Positions 9,601 to 18,720 of a DNA stretch of 64,000 bases are shown here, piece by piece. Both the position numbers and the translations under genes were made by a program. The notes under the pieces are model-generated. The model searched no databases and had not been told where the DNA came from. It was given only the letters and a program-made list of their open reading frames with translations. Position 1 is the first letter of the stretch. Each line of letters opens with the position of its first letter. Source of the DNA: Alphaproteobacteria bacterium 32-64-14 (lineage in GTDB: Bacteria; Pseudomonadota; Alphaproteobacteria; Caulobacterales; Hyphomonadaceae); the NCBI GenBank assembly GCA_002280725.1, contig NCEM01000021.1:1-64000 (forward strand), in the 5' to 3' direction.

Positions 9601-10219
9601 CATCGGCGGCGGTCGTATCGGCCCGCGGCACGTAGCGCGCGAGGCCGGATATCTCGGCGCTTAGTGAGACGTGCCCAAACCCCACTTCGCGCGCGATCTC
9701 CGCGAGGCGCAGTTCGTGCGCGGGGTGGGCCCAGCCGTGCAGGCAGGCGATGGCGCAGCTGGTGAAGCCCGCGGCGAGCGCTTCCTTCAGTTCGGCACGG
9801 GCGAGCGCCTCGTCCAGCGGGATCAGAACCTCACCCTCGGCAGTAATCCGCTCCCGCGCTTCGATCACGCGGGAGGGCAGCTGATGCGGCTTTACAATGT
9901 GCCGCGCGAAGATATCGGGCCGCGACTGATTCCCGATCTCCAGCAGGTCGCCGAAGCCCTGGGTCAGCACCATCGCGGTCGGCGCGCCCTTGCGCTCCAG
10001 CAGCGCATTGGTGGCCACCGTTGTGCCCATCTTCACGGCCGCGATATCCCCGCCACCATTCTCGGCGAGGATCGTGCGAACAGCCTCAACCGCTGCGTCG
10101 TCGTAACGGCCGGGGTTCTCGGACAGCAGCTTGCGCGACAGCAGCCGGCCATCAGGCGCGCGGGCAACCACGTCCGTAAATGTGCCGCCGCGATCGATCC
10201 AGAAATGCCAGCCATCCAT
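6641..10219 (-). CDS. 5-oxoprolinase (ATP-hydrolysing), HyuA-HyuB fusion
   Basis: This 1192-residue enzyme fuses the two halves of the hydantoinase/oxoprolinase family. The N-terminal half carries the phosphate-binding GGTFTDVV near the start and DMGGTSTDV further on. The C-terminal half (from about residue 680) has the HyuB-type stretches [13 protein letters not shown] and [16 protein letters not shown]. The length equals that of full ATP-dependent 5-oxoprolinases, which open 5-oxoproline to glutamate using ATP. The start at 10219 gives [16 protein letters not shown]; codons further upstream would use the promoter region. Hydantoinase or acetone carboxylase activity is possible for the family, but the single fused chain and DUF969/979 neighbours favour 5-oxoproline. 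Confidence 0.9.
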   Translation of the reverse strand: MDGWHFWIDRGGTFTDVVARAPDGRLLSRKLLSENPGRYDDAAVEAVRTILAENGGGDIAAVKMGTTVATNALLERKGAPTAMVLTQGFGDLLEIGNQSRPDIFARHIVKPHQLPSRVIEARERITAEGEVLIPLDEALARAELKEALAAGFTSCAIACLHGWAHPAHELRLAEIAREVGFGHVSLSAEISGLARYVPRADTTAADAYLSPVLDAYVARVERAFEHASRLFFMQSNGGLVGAGSFRGRDAVLSGPAGGVIGMAEAARRAGFDKALGFDMGGTSTDVSHVSGAYERTNDTVVAGVRLTTPMLQVHTVAAGGGSICFFDGARLRVGPKSAGANPGPASYRRGGPLTVTDCNVLLGRVRPEFFPAIFGPKGDRPLDTKMVRERFGDLCWEIKQKTGADITPEDAAEGFITIANQHMAEAIRKISIQRGYDPREYVLCAFGGAGGQHACAVADAAGARSVLLHPLSGVLSAWGIGLADLRTIRETTIEQAIGTDQAEIIASLTYAAIIALTQQGVAEGEITSAVTAHLRYDGGEATIPVAWAEPAVLKAAFETAHRQRFGFIDPDRAIVIARLSVEAAARGADAGEAAVDLPSAAPKVTPQAQVRVGGKLRSIPTLKRDTLPAGYSIDGPALIIEAGATTLVEDGWHAEITAPGDLLLTRTSAITASAIGANADPILLEIFNNRFMAVAEEMGLALQTTAASVNIRERLDFSCAVFDAEGGLVANAPHIPVHLGSMSASIRAVISARGNDGRGMKPGDIYMLNAPHAGGTHLPDITVIAPIILPGETTPAFFTAARGHHADIGGITPGSMPPDSRTVADEGVLIENVLLVENGHLREAETRALFASGPHPARDIDRNIADLKAQIAACMRGGEELERLVHHYGRQGVAAYMNHVQDNAAEHIRRVIDTLEPGAFEAPMDNGAVIRLAVRPDTATRRLVIDFTGTSAQSDGNFNAPLGITHAAVLYVFRTLVDDAIPLNEGCLKPIDIIVPEGCLLNPRPGAAVVAGNVETSMVVVDALYGALGRLAAAQGTMNNFTFGTERYQYYETICGGSGAGPGFAGASAVQTHMTNSRLTDPEVLESRFPVLVETFAVRRGSGGDGEWRGGDGAVRIVRFREPMTAAILSNRRTTEPFGLAGGAAGQRGRNAIRRANGVEEILPSTARTDVQAGDAMIIETPGGGGFGKRDS

Positions 10220-10299
10220 CGTCTGACTGTTGGTTCGCGCAATGCCCTTTGACAAGCCCGGCGGGCGGATCAATCCTGCACGGACACGTGGAGGGCGAC

Positions 10300-12726
10300 A
10301 TGGCCAGACGATCCCAGAAATATGCAGCCGGCATTGCCATCGCTTTCACGATGGTGCTGGCGGCAACGGCGCAAGGTCCATCCTCGACCGCCATCGCCCG
10401 CGACGACTGGCCGGTGAAGGGCCTGTCCGCCCCCGGCGAGATCATCGTGGACCATTGGGGCGTCGCGCACATCTATGCCGCCTCCCAGCGCGATGCTTTC
10501 TTCCTGCAGGGCTACAACGCCGCGCGCGACCGCCTCTGGCAGATCGACCTGTGGCGCAAGCGCGGCCTCGGCCTGCTGTCGAAATCGTTCGGCCCCGCTT
10601 ATGTCGAACAGGATCGCGCCGCGCGCCTGTTCCTCTATCGGGGCGACATGGAAGCGGAGTGGAACGCCTACGCGCCAGACGCCCGCGCCTCCGCTGAAGC
10701 GTTCGCCGCCGGCGTCAACGCCTACGTGGCCGAGGTGAAGGGCGGGGCAAAGCCCCTGCCGGTCGAGTTCGGCCTCACCAAGTCGGCGCCGGAGGAGTGG
10801 AAGGCGGAGGATATCGTCCGCATCCGCAGCCATGCGCTGGTCTCTAACGTCACGTCCGAAGTCGCCCGCGCGCAGGTCGCCTGTGCGGCGGGCGTCGAGG
10901 CGGACGAGTTGCGCCGCTGGCTTGATCCAGTCGGGCACAAGCGCGTCGTGCCGCCGGGCCTCGATCCGTGTGATGTCCCTGCAAGCGTGCTCGACGATTA
11001 TGTCCTCGGCACCAAGCAGGTCGAGTTCACCGCTCTCCTGCCGCAACAGCGCGCCGAGCGTGACCGCCATGCGGAGCTTGCAGCCGTGATGGAGGCGCAA
11101 CTGCATGAAGGCTCCAACAACTGGGTCGTCTCGCCCACCAAGACGGAGACCGGCCGCCCCATCGTCGCCAACGATCCGCATCGGCAGCTCGGCGTGCCCT
11201 CGCTGCGCTATGTCGTGGGTCTTCATGCGCCCGGCATGAACCTCATCGGCGCTGGCGAACCCGCGCTGCCCGGCGTCTCGCTTGGCCATAATGACGATAT
11301 CGCCTTCGGCATCACCATCTTCGCGATGGATCAGGAAGACCTCTACGTCTACGAGACGAACCCCACCAAGCCCGACTCCTATCGCTACAAGGGCAAGTGG
11401 GAGCCGATGCGTGTCGTCAACGAGATGATCGAGGTGAAGGGCGAAGCGCCGCGCGAGATATCGCTGAAGTTCACACGCCACGGCCCCGTGCTGTCGCAGG
11501 ACAATGCCAAGCGCCGCGCCTTCGCCATGCGCAGCGTCTGGTTCGAGCCGGGCGTCGCGGGCTATTTCGGCGCCACGCGGCTGACGCACGCAAAGACGTG
11601 GGCGGATTTCAAGCACGCGAGCTACGCCTGGGGCGCCCCGCCGTTGAACCTCGTCTACGGCGATGTGAAGGGCAATGTTGGCTGGGCCGCCTCCGGCCGC
11701 ACGCCGGTTCGCAAGACGTGGGATGGCCTTCTGCCCGTGCCGGGCGATGGCCGCTACGAATGGCAGGGCTTCTTCGCGAAAGACATGCTGCCCAGCGTGC
11801 TCAATCCGGAGGAAGGCTTCTTCGCTACGGCCAACGAATACAACCTTCCCGCAGGCTATCCGGCCGAGGAGCGCAAGGTTGCTTTCGAGTGGACCGATCC
11901 CTCACGCGCCAACCGCATCAAGGAAGTGTTGCGTGCGGACCCCAAGGTGAGCCTGCTCGACTCCATGCGCTTGCAGACAGACGCGGTCAGCCCGCAGGCA
12001 AGGCGGTTGGTCAAGGTGCTGCAAAGCGTGCCCACGCCCACAGGGCAGGCCGATCTCGCCCGCGCGCTTGAGCTGCTGAAGCCATGGGACGGCCACGAGT
12101 CCGTCGATAGCGCGGCCGCCGCGATCTACGAGACATGGGCGGTGAAGCATCTGGGGCAGGCGCTGGTCAAGCGCGTCTCGCCCACGGCCGCACAAGCGTT
12201 GATCGGCGGCGGGCACCTCGAAGCCATCGTGAGTTATCTCGAAAAGCCGGACAGCCGCCTCTCGGCGACAGATCGCAACGCCGTGCTGACCGAAAGCCTC
12301 ACCGCCGCGCTCGCCGAACTCCGCCAGCGCCTCGGCCCCGACATGAGCACGTGGACTTGGGGCCGCCTGCACACCGCCAAGTGGGAGCCGGCCATTGCCG
12401 CGATCGCCAATCCCGAACTGAAGGCGCAGATGACTGTCGGCCCGCTAGCGACGCCCGGTTCGTCCTCGACTCCGCGCGCGCAAACCTATCGTCCGTCCGA
12501 TTTCGGGGTCACGGCCGGCGCCTCCGTGCGCTTCGTCTTCGATGTCGGCGCGTGGGACAATTCGGTGTTCATCAACACGCCGGGGCAGTCGGCCGATCCG
12601 AAGAGCGCTCTCTATCGCAATCTCTTTCCGCTGTGGGCGGAGGGCGGATACGCGCCGCTGCCGTTCAGCCGCGATGCGGTCGAGCGTGCGGCCCAGCGCG
12701 TCATCACCGTGAAGCCGGCGAACTAG
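10300..12726 (+). CDS. penicillin acylase family (Ntn) amidohydrolase, secreted
   Basis: This 808-residue precursor starts with a signal peptide ([20 protein letters not shown], ending near residue 25). The family is synthesised as one chain and self-cleaves to alpha and beta subunits. The expected new N-terminal serine is Ser272 in [12 protein letters not shown], so cleavage should fall between Gly271 and Ser272. Members hydrolyse amides such as N-acyl-homoserine lactones, aculeacin or beta-lactam side chains; the substrate cannot be read from sequence. ATG 10300 has GGAGGG upstream. It diverges from the 5-oxoprolinase operon across 80 bases. Its stop overlaps the stop of the next, convergent gene in the tetranucleotide CTAG. 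Confidence 0.9.
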   Translation: MARRSQKYAAGIAIAFTMVLAATAQGPSSTAIARDDWPVKGLSAPGEIIVDHWGVAHIYAASQRDAFFLQGYNAARDRLWQIDLWRKRGLGLLSKSFGPAYVEQDRAARLFLYRGDMEAEWNAYAPDARASAEAFAAGVNAYVAEVKGGAKPLPVEFGLTKSAPEEWKAEDIVRIRSHALVSNVTSEVARAQVACAAGVEADELRRWLDPVGHKRVVPPGLDPCDVPASVLDDYVLGTKQVEFTALLPQQRAERDRHAELAAVMEAQLHEGSNNWVVSPTKTETGRPIVANDPHRQLGVPSLRYVVGLHAPGMNLIGAGEPALPGVSLGHNDDIAFGITIFAMDQEDLYVYETNPTKPDSYRYKGKWEPMRVVNEMIEVKGEAPREISLKFTRHGPVLSQDNAKRRAFAMRSVWFEPGVAGYFGATRLTHAKTWADFKHASYAWGAPPLNLVYGDVKGNVGWAASGRTPVRKTWDGLLPVPGDGRYEWQGFFAKDMLPSVLNPEEGFFATANEYNLPAGYPAEERKVAFEWTDPSRANRIKEVLRADPKVSLLDSMRLQTDAVSPQARRLVKVLQSVPTPTGQADLARALELLKPWDGHESVDSAAAAIYETWAVKHLGQALVKRVSPTAAQALIGGGHLEAIVSYLEKPDSRLSATDRNAVLTESLTAALAELRQRLGPDMSTWTWGRLHTAKWEPAIAAIANPELKAQMTVGPLATPGSSSTPRAQTYRPSDFGVTAGASVRFVFDVGAWDNSVFINTPGQSADPKSALYRNLFPLWAEGGYAPLPFSRDAVERAAQRVITVKPAN

Positions 12727-13664
12727 CCTTTGTAGGGAATGCCGCCGTTGATGATGTAGTCGTTGACGTGGCCGCGATAGGTGCGCCCGCCAAGATCGAC
12801 GTTCATCATGTGCCCGCGCCATGTATTGCCGACCATCGGCAGGGTGTAGGCCTGCCTTACCGTCGCCAGACCCGCGAGCTTGCGGCCGTCAGCGAGCGTG
12901 ACGCTGAGCGCGCGCTGTCCGGCGGGCGGGTCGATTGTCACGGCCCTGACCTCCGTCGCCTTGTCGCCTTCGAGCAGGTAGCCCTCGCGACGGCGCGCGG
13001 TGATGAGCATGGTTGAGGCGGCGCCGTCGCCCCAAAGCGTCATGTAACAGAAGGCGGCGGTGAAGCGTGGGTTGGTCTGGCCCTGTTCGTGAAACTGGGC
13101 AGGGCCGGAAAACTCGACGCGCTTGCCGTTGATCGTCACGGTGGCGCGGCCTTTGCCGAATACTTCCGTGCGGCCCTGGTTGAGGCCGGAATAGAGCCGC
13201 TCGGGCGAGAAGGCGATCGACGCTTCCATGCGCTGGTCGCCCTTGCCGAAGGCGGACGTGGCGGATTTGCGCGCCATGCATCGGCCATTGACGGTTGCCG
13301 AAGTCGGCGCGTTGACCTTGCCGTTGCGTTCGAACACCAGCGTTCCTGCGGTGTCGGAATAGCGGACGTGTTCACCATCCACGACGCTGGCGTCTGTTCC
13401 GGAGGGGGCGATGTGATCGACGAACGAATAGAACTGCCCATCGATACGCGCATGCATCCACAGCCAGGCAAGGCCAAGTTTGGGATAGCGGCACAGGCGC
13501 ATGGTGAGACGTTGCTCGCCATCCTCCGATGCGACGCCGGAATGAACAGACTCGCTCGGCGTCTCGATGTTGGCGAACTGCGCATCCAGCGGCGGCCCGG
13601 CGGGAAGGGTCGCGCAGGCGCCTGCGGCGAGAGGAAGAAACACGGCCTGCCTTCGTGTCCACAT
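12723..13664 (-). CDS. exported protein of unknown function, possibly lipocalin-like (AttH/CrtC type)
   Basis: This is a 313-residue protein with a twin-arginine-like leader (MWTRRQAVFLPLAAGACATLP). The cysteine in AAGAC could be a lipobox, though a poor one. The mature part is rich in beta strand and has two similar halves, with conserved tryptophans and motifs such as GLAWLWMHARIDGQFYSF and GPAQFHEQGQTNPRF. This is reminiscent of the AttH/CrtC carotenoid-hydratase-like lipocalin fold, but the match is weak. ATG 13664 is supported by GGGGAG about ten bases upstream. The gene is convergent with the acylase and the two stops share CTAG. Its function is unknown. Confidence 0.75.
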   Translation of the reverse strand: MWTRRQAVFLPLAAGACATLPAGPPLDAQFANIETPSESVHSGVASEDGEQRLTMRLCRYPKLGLAWLWMHARIDGQFYSFVDHIAPSGTDASVVDGEHVRYSDTAGTLVFERNGKVNAPTSATVNGRCMARKSATSAFGKGDQRMEASIAFSPERLYSGLNQGRTEVFGKGRATVTINGKRVEFSGPAQFHEQGQTNPRFTAAFCYMTLWGDGAASTMLITARRREGYLLEGDKATEVRAVTIDPPAGQRALSVTLADGRKLAGLATVRQAYTLPMVGNTWRGHMMNVDLGGRTYRGHVNDYIINGGIPYKG

Positions 13665-13930
13665 GTGTGGTGATGCTCCCCGATTCCGTTTCGTGAGTGT
13701 CATCTCATCCGCAGTGTTTCAGCAAGCGTCGTGTTCAAGAGTCTGGTCGGAATCGCAATGAGATTTCATGTGACGATCCACTGGCGCCGCACTTCAACTC
13801 GCATAATACTCTTCATGTTCTCGCGCAGCAGGGTCCAACCATGGCGCGGGGACGGCATGGCGCTCGCGGCTCGGCTGACTCTCGCCAGCTTCAGTCGCGG
13901 GCGCCGGCTTGTCCCAACTCCATGAAGCAC

Positions 13931-15178
13931 TCAGGCCGGCAGAGCCTCGGCGGCGCGCGCCAGAAAAGCCCTGTGGTCCGGGTTGGCGATGGCGATCAGC
14001 GCCGTCGCGCGCTCGCGGGCGCTGAGGCCTTTCAGGCGCGCAACCCCATGCTCGGTCACGATGGCGTCGGCAAGGGCGCCCGCGACGGTCGGGTTGGCGA
14101 TTGACGGCACGATGCGTGATGCGCCGCCGCCGGCCGCCTGCAGCGCGATGATCGACAGGCCTTCTTCCGCTGCGGCTGCGCCCGCCATGAAATCCTGCGA
14201 GCCGCCAATGCTGCTGATACGCCGGGCAAGCCGCCATTCGAGATTGAGATTGCCTGCTAGATCAACCTCGATGGCCGAACCGATCGACACGAAGCGCGGC
14301 AAGGCGGCCAGCCGCGCGTGCGCGTGGGTCTGCAGGATCGAGGCGAAGGTGAAACCTGACTGCTTGAGCCAGCTGTAGAAATCAGGTCCGCCCCACGCGA
14401 CGCCGGCCAGATTGCCTCCCGACATGTCGAGCGCGCCGGATTCGCCCAGCAGCTGGTATTCCGGCGTGATGATGCCGCTGTGCACGCGCAGGCCGCGATG
14501 GAAGCGTAGCGCCGCCACGACCGCCGCCGGCGTGTCGCCAATGCCCGACTGGATGATCGCGTCATCGGGAATGAGATCCGCAGCAAGCTTGCCGATCGTG
14601 TCGAGTATCGCGGACTTCGCCTGCGCGGGCGCTCCTGATGGTCCGATCAGTGGCGCGTCTGCTTCGATCGCGAGATCGACTTCGGTGGCCGAAACGGCCT
14701 CGGAGCCCGGCAGCGCGGGCATCGCTGGATTGAGGATCACCGCGCGCCTCTTCGCGCGAGGCCAGACAATCGATGGCGTATCGCAGGCAATGCCGAACGC
14801 GCACCGGCCATGCCGGTCAGGCGGGGCGGCGTGGAACAGCGCGGCGTCGAAATCCATCCCCGCCAGCGTCTCGCCAATCTGCGAGTAGGGCATGGCATGG
14901 ACCTGCGTGCGCCCGCTTGTGATCGACGGTTCGAGTGCAGGCGAGGCCATGAAGGTATTGAGGGCCACCTCGCCCGGCAGCGATCCATAATCATGCCGGT
15001 TAATGCCCGGGATCAGGCACGACCAGAACTCCACGCCCTTTGCCACGCCGGGATCGTCGCGCAGGGCATTGTAGAGTTGCAGGCTCTCGCCCGGGCCACC
15101 CTGAAAGAAGACACGCTGCCCCGGCTTCAAGGCGCCCAGGAAATCCTGGATCGTGCCTGTCTTCACGCCCAGGCTCAC
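13931..15178 (-). CDS. acetyl-CoA hydrolase/transferase family CoA-transferase (itaconate CoA-transferase candidate)
   Basis: This 415-residue protein of the Cat1/4-hydroxybutyrate CoA-transferase family moves CoA to a carboxylic acid. Typical segments are IQSGIGDTPAAVVAAL and SLIPGINRH-like motifs near the N terminus. It is last in an operon with a CitE-like lyase, a hydratase and an acyl-CoA dehydrogenase. That set matches the enzyme types of the itaconate pathway (Ict, Ich, Ccl), so activation of itaconate or a related C5 acid is the best guess. GTG 15178 overlaps the lyase stop (GTGA). Where family members usually carry a catalytic Glu (HTEM-like), this protein has HSGI, so it belongs to a divergent subgroup. 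Confidence 0.85.
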   Translation of the reverse strand: MSLGVKTGTIQDFLGALKPGQRVFFQGGPGESLQLYNALRDDPGVAKGVEFWSCLIPGINRHDYGSLPGEVALNTFMASPALEPSITSGRTQVHAMPYSQIGETLAGMDFDAALFHAAPPDRHGRCAFGIACDTPSIVWPRAKRRAVILNPAMPALPGSEAVSATEVDLAIEADAPLIGPSGAPAQAKSAILDTIGKLAADLIPDDAIIQSGIGDTPAAVVAALRFHRGLRVHSGIITPEYQLLGESGALDMSGGNLAGVAWGGPDFYSWLKQSGFTFASILQTHAHARLAALPRFVSIGSAIEVDLAGNLNLEWRLARRISSIGGSQDFMAGAAAAEEGLSIIALQAAGGGASRIVPSIANPTVAGALADAIVTEHGVARLKGLSARERATALIAIANPDHRAFLARAAEALPA

Positions 15179-16026
15179 GCGAGCCCGGCCGACTTCAGCA
15201 GCCGCCGCGCACGCTCGACAACGGGTTGATCAATCATCGCGCCGTTGTAGGAGACGACGCCATCGACACGCGCGTCCCACGCAGCAAGTATGCCCCGTGC
15301 GTCTGCAATCTCCGCCTCGCTGTGCCCAAAGCATGTGTTCAGCACGGAGGTCTGGTTGGGATGGATGCACATGGCGCCCGTGAGGCCCGCCGCATGCGCA
15401 CGCCGCGCTTCCTCGGCAAACGCATCGAGGTCTGTGAAGTTCGCTATGCCCGTCGCCATGCCGATGCCCATCAGGCCGCGCGCGGAGGCCGCATAGGCAA
15501 TCGCCTGCGCCGCCAGCCCCAGCGACTGCGGCGTCGGCGGCCGGCCAAGCGACAGCGCGAAATCCTCGCTGCCGAGCGAGATGCCGATCAGGCGCGGTCC
15601 GTCGGCGATGGCGCTCACACGCTCCAGGGCGCGAGGGCTCTCTATCACCGCCACCACGCCGATTGCGCCACGCTCCAGCCCATGCTCGTACTCCAGCGCA
15701 TCGAGCATGGCCGACAGGCTGTCCAGTTCGGCGGCGTCTTCCACTTTCGGCAACACGATTGCGCTAAGGCCGGGCATCACCACGGCTTCAAGGTCAGACG
15801 CCAGATGTTGCGCATCGTTGTTGACGCGCACGGTCACGGTTGCGCCATTGGCGTGCAGCGTGCGCACGGCGTCGGAGGCCAGCATGCGCGCTGCCGCCTT
15901 CGCCTCTGGCTGTGTCGAGTCCTCGAGATCGATGATGATCGCGTCGGCCCCGCGCGTGTGCGCCTTCTGCCAGCGCTGGGGCGCGGCGGCGGGTACGAAC
16001 AGCATGGATCGCCAGTTGAGTGTCAA
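15175..16026 (-). CDS. HpcH/HpaI (CitE-like) CoA-ester lyase, citramalyl/malyl-CoA lyase candidate
   Basis: This 283-residue TIM-barrel lyase of the CitE family begins RSMLFVPAAAPQRW and continues GADAIIIDLEDS, the metal-binding start of the fold. VIESPRALERV supplies the second acidic metal ligand region and CIHPNQ the typical C-terminal loop. The family cleaves malyl-, citramalyl- or methylmalyl-CoA to acetyl-CoA or propionyl-CoA plus a keto acid. In this operon (S)-citramalyl-CoA cleavage to acetyl-CoA and pyruvate is the likeliest job. The start is TTG at 16026, overlapping the hydratase stop by 4 bases (TTGA); ATG at 16005 would remove part of the first strand. Confidence 0.87.
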   Translation of the reverse strand: MTLNWRSMLFVPAAAPQRWQKAHTRGADAIIIDLEDSTQPEAKAAARMLASDAVRTLHANGATVTVRVNNDAQHLASDLEAVVMPGLSAIVLPKVEDAAELDSLSAMLDALEYEHGLERGAIGVVAVIESPRALERVSAIADGPRLIGISLGSEDFALSLGRPPTPQSLGLAAQAIAYAASARGLMGIGMATGIANFTDLDAFAEEARRAHAAGLTGAMCIHPNQTSVLNTCFGHSEAEIADARGILAAWDARVDGVVSYNGAMIDQPVVERARRLLKSAGLA

Positions 16027-16844
16027 ACCACACCAATCTTTCCGGACATGGCGACATAGCCGTCCGCATCGGCGGCCCAGACATCGGCGCCGCTGTCCGT
16101 ATCGACCAGATTCACGGTGAAGGGTGCAAGGTCAAAGACGGGCCGTTGCGCCCGGAACTGGAATGTCGCCAATTTGTCATGCGGCCGATGCCGCCTGAAA
16201 TGATCGACAAGCAAAGTGGCCAGCAGCGGCCCGTGCACAACCAACCCTGGATAACCTTCCTCGCCCATCGTGTAGTCGCGGTCGTAATGAATGCGGTGCG
16301 CGTTGTAGGTGAGCGCAGAAAAGCGGAACAGCAGAGATGCAGCGGGCTCGATGCTGCGCGAAACCTGCGCCTCGCGCCGTTCTCCCGGCGGGGCAGGTTG
16401 GGCGTTGCCGCTCTTCTCGCGAAACACCACATCGGCTTCATCCGTGATGCACAATGTATCGCCAGCGAAAATATCATGGCGCAGCGTCATGAACGCGAGC
16501 CGCCCCGTACGCCCTGTTTTCTCGGATACATCCGCAAGCGTCGTCACACGCCTCACATGCGTATCGAACGGCACAGGCGCGTGAAAGCGCACACGGCTCC
16601 CCGCCGCCATGCGCATCGGCAAGTCGATCGGCGGAACGAGCCCGCCGCGCACTGGATGCCCATCAGTCCCCATCTCCGTCTGCGGTGCGCCGGGCAGGAA
16701 GCAGAGCAGATGCCCCATCGGCGGAATGGCAGTCGATTCAGCTTCACGATCCAGCAACGCCGCCAGCCGATCAAACGGCCCGCGCACGACATGATCCAGC
16801 GCCGTCTCGCTGCGCCCGATCCAATCAGCGGAATTGATGCTCAC
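16023..16844 (-). CDS. FAS1-like/MaoC double-hotdog hydratase (mesaconyl- or itaconyl-CoA hydratase candidate)
   Basis: This 273-residue protein has two hotdog halves. The C-terminal half carries the hydratase signature HRIHYDRDYTMGEEGYPGL followed by VVHGPLLATLL, seen in mesaconyl-C4-CoA hydratase (Meh) and related enzymes. The N-terminal half has the FAS1-like pattern around RVTTLADVSEKTGRTGRL. It would add water to a C5 unsaturated acyl-CoA, producing the substrate for the lyase encoded next. GTG 16844 is chosen because GGAG lies 8 bases upstream and the upstream gene stops 14 bases before; a longer reading would run deep into that gene. It overlaps the lyase start by 4 bases. Confidence 0.85.
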   Translation of the reverse strand: MSINSADWIGRSETALDHVVRGPFDRLAALLDREAESTAIPPMGHLLCFLPGAPQTEMGTDGHPVRGGLVPPIDLPMRMAAGSRVRFHAPVPFDTHVRRVTTLADVSEKTGRTGRLAFMTLRHDIFAGDTLCITDEADVVFREKSGNAQPAPPGERREAQVSRSIEPAASLLFRFSALTYNAHRIHYDRDYTMGEEGYPGLVVHGPLLATLLVDHFRRHRPHDKLATFQFRAQRPVFDLAPFTVNLVDTDSGADVWAADADGYVAMSGKIGVV

Positions 16845-16858
16845 AACGACAACTCCGT

Positions 16859-18016
16859 TCAAAACGATTTGGGTAGCCCCAGCACATGCGTCGCAACATG
16901 GCTGAGGATCAGGTTGGTGGAGATGGGCGCGACCTGGTAAAGCCGCGTCTCGCGGAACTTGCGCTCGATGTCGTACTCTTCGGCAAAGCCGAAGCCGCCA
17001 TGCGTCTGCACGCACATGTCAGCCGCATACCAACTTGCTTCTGAGGCCGTCATCTTCGCCATGTTGGCTTCCGATCCGCACGGCTCCCCGGCCTCGAACA
17101 GCTGCGCTGCATGATCCACCATCAGCGACGCCGCTGTCACCTGCACATGTGCGCGTGCGATGGGAAACTGCACGCCCTGGTTCTCGCCGATGGCGCGGCC
17201 GAACACGGAGCGGTCCTTCGCGTAGGCGGATGCGCGGTCGATGAAGAAGCGCCCATCGCCAATGCATTCGGAGGCGATCAGGATGCGCTCGGCGTTCATG
17301 CCGTCGAGAATGTATTTGAACCCCGCGCCTTCGCGCCCGATCAGATTCTCGGCGGGCACTTCCATGTTGTCGAAGAACAATTCCGTCGTCGCGTGATTCA
17401 GCATCGTGCGCACAGGCTTGATGGTGAGCCCGTTGCATTTGGCCTCGCGCATATCAACCAGCAGCACGCTCATCCCGTCAGATGTCTTGCCGTTGTCGTC
17501 GCGCGGAGACGTGCGGCAGAGCAGGACCATGAGATCCGAATGCTCCGCCCGGCTGATCCAGATCTTCGATCCATTGACCACATATTGGTCGCCGACGCGC
17601 TTCGCGAACGTCTGTATCCGCGTCGTGTCCGTCCCGCTCGTCGGCTCGGTCACGCCGAATGCCTGCAGCCGTATCTCGCCGCTCGCGATCTTCGGCAGCC
17701 ACTTGTCCTTCTGCGCCTCGCCGCCGTGACGCAGCAACGTGCCCATCGTGTACATCTGAGCATGGCACGCCGCACCATTGGCGCCCGAGCGGTGGATTTC
17801 CTCCAGCACGGCGCACGCTGCCGACAAGCCCAGCCCCGATCCGCCGTACTGTTCGGGGATCAGCACCGACAGCCACCCGGCCTCGGTCAGCGCCTTCACG
17901 AATTCGGTGGGATAAGCACGCTCCCGGTCCAGCGCGCGCCAGTATTGCCCCGGAAACCGCGCGCACAGCTTGCGCACAGCATCGCGGATTTCAGGATGGG
18001 TCTCTACCTTGCTCAT
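16859..18016 (-). CDS. acyl-CoA dehydrogenase family protein
   Basis: This 385-residue flavoprotein has the family pattern AFGVTEPTSGTD (FAD and substrate loop), KIWISRAEH and a C-terminal QTHGGFGFAEEYDIERKFRE. At the place of the medium-chain catalytic Glu (YEGT) it has YQVAPIST. Glu243 in NAERIL sits where isovaleryl- and long-chain enzymes keep their base, so activity is still possible. It is first in the CoA operon and may oxidise a methylsuccinyl-type or other branched acyl-CoA. ATG 18016 is used; the in-frame TTG at 18031 is less likely. The gene diverges from the MAPEG gene. Confidence 0.88.
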   Translation of the reverse strand: MSKVETHPEIRDAVRKLCARFPGQYWRALDRERAYPTEFVKALTEAGWLSVLIPEQYGGSGLGLSAACAVLEEIHRSGANGAACHAQMYTMGTLLRHGGEAQKDKWLPKIASGEIRLQAFGVTEPTSGTDTTRIQTFAKRVGDQYVVNGSKIWISRAEHSDLMVLLCRTSPRDDNGKTSDGMSVLLVDMREAKCNGLTIKPVRTMLNHATTELFFDNMEVPAENLIGREGAGFKYILDGMNAERILIASECIGDGRFFIDRASAYAKDRSVFGRAIGENQGVQFPIARAHVQVTAASLMVDHAAQLFEAGEPCGSEANMAKMTASEASWYAADMCVQTHGGFGFAEEYDIERKFRETRLYQVAPISTNLILSHVATHVLGLPKSF

Positions 18017-18108
18017 GGCCGTAGTGTGCAACGCGGTTGATCCAACGTCACGCCTTTGCTTGCCGCCAAAATGGGATCAGACATGACGGATAAGGGAAGG
18101 GCCAAGCG

Positions 18109-18576
18109 ATGACAGACTTCAGCCTGCAGAATCCGGTGTTCGCGGCCTATGTGGTCGCGGCCTGCCTCATGATCCTCAAGGTTGTCGCCATGTCGTGGCT
18201 GACGGTCGTGCGCATGATGCAGGAGAAGGGCGGCTTTCGTTCGCCCGAGGACGCGAAGAAGTCTCCAACCAACCCCGCGCCGCGCGAGGGGCAGGTGGGC
18301 CCCAACGAGCGCGTGGATCGCATCCGCCGTATCCAGCTCAACGACCTTGAGAACATCCCGTTCTTCCTCGTCGCCGGCCTGCTCTACGTGACGACGGGGC
18401 CTGACCTCGTCCTCGCGCAATGGCTGTTCTACGGCTACGTCGTCTCGCGCCTGCTGCACTTCCTGGCGTACATGACGGCGCAGCTTCACGACATCCGCGC
18501 CACGTTCTGGACGGTCGGCTCGCTCATCCTGATCTACATGACAGGCGCAACGCTGGTGAAAGCGCTGGGATACTGA
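18109..18576 (+). CDS. MAPEG family membrane protein (microsomal glutathione S-transferase-like)
   Basis: This 155-residue protein has four membrane helices. The cytosolic loop VDRIRRIQLNDLENIPFF is the MAPEG/MGST1 signature, with Arg and Asn residues that bind glutathione in the mammalian enzyme. Bacterial members are thought to conjugate or peroxidise lipophilic electrophiles with glutathione. AAGGGAAGGG lies just upstream of ATG 18109. The gene stands alone, divergent from the acyl-CoA dehydrogenase operon across 92 bases. Confidence 0.88.
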   Translation: MTDFSLQNPVFAAYVVAACLMILKVVAMSWLTVVRMMQEKGGFRSPEDAKKSPTNPAPREGQVGPNERVDRIRRIQLNDLENIPFFLVAGLLYVTTGPDLVLAQWLFYGYVVSRLLHFLAYMTAQLHDIRATFWTVGSLILIYMTGATLVKALGY

Positions 18577-18670
18577 TCCGGCCCCAGCCCACATCGCTCA
18601 GCCGCTCTCTCAAGCGACAATAGGCCGGCGATCTTGCTCCCGATTTCGACTGGACGCAGGCTCGACTCTC

Positions 18671-18683
18671 GTACAGACTGTAC
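18671..18683. promoter_or_regulatory. palindrome GTACAG-A-CTGTAC, operator candidate
   Basis: The 13-base sequence is a perfect dyad, and an overlapping second dyad (ACTGT/ACAGT, 18677-18691) follows. It lies 38 bases upstream of the DUF3604 gene in an AT-richer patch, where a promoter is expected. The binding protein is unknown. Confidence 0.4.
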
Positions 18684-18720
18684 CAAACAGTATCAAAATA
18701 CGTTTCTAGGGGTGGCGACG

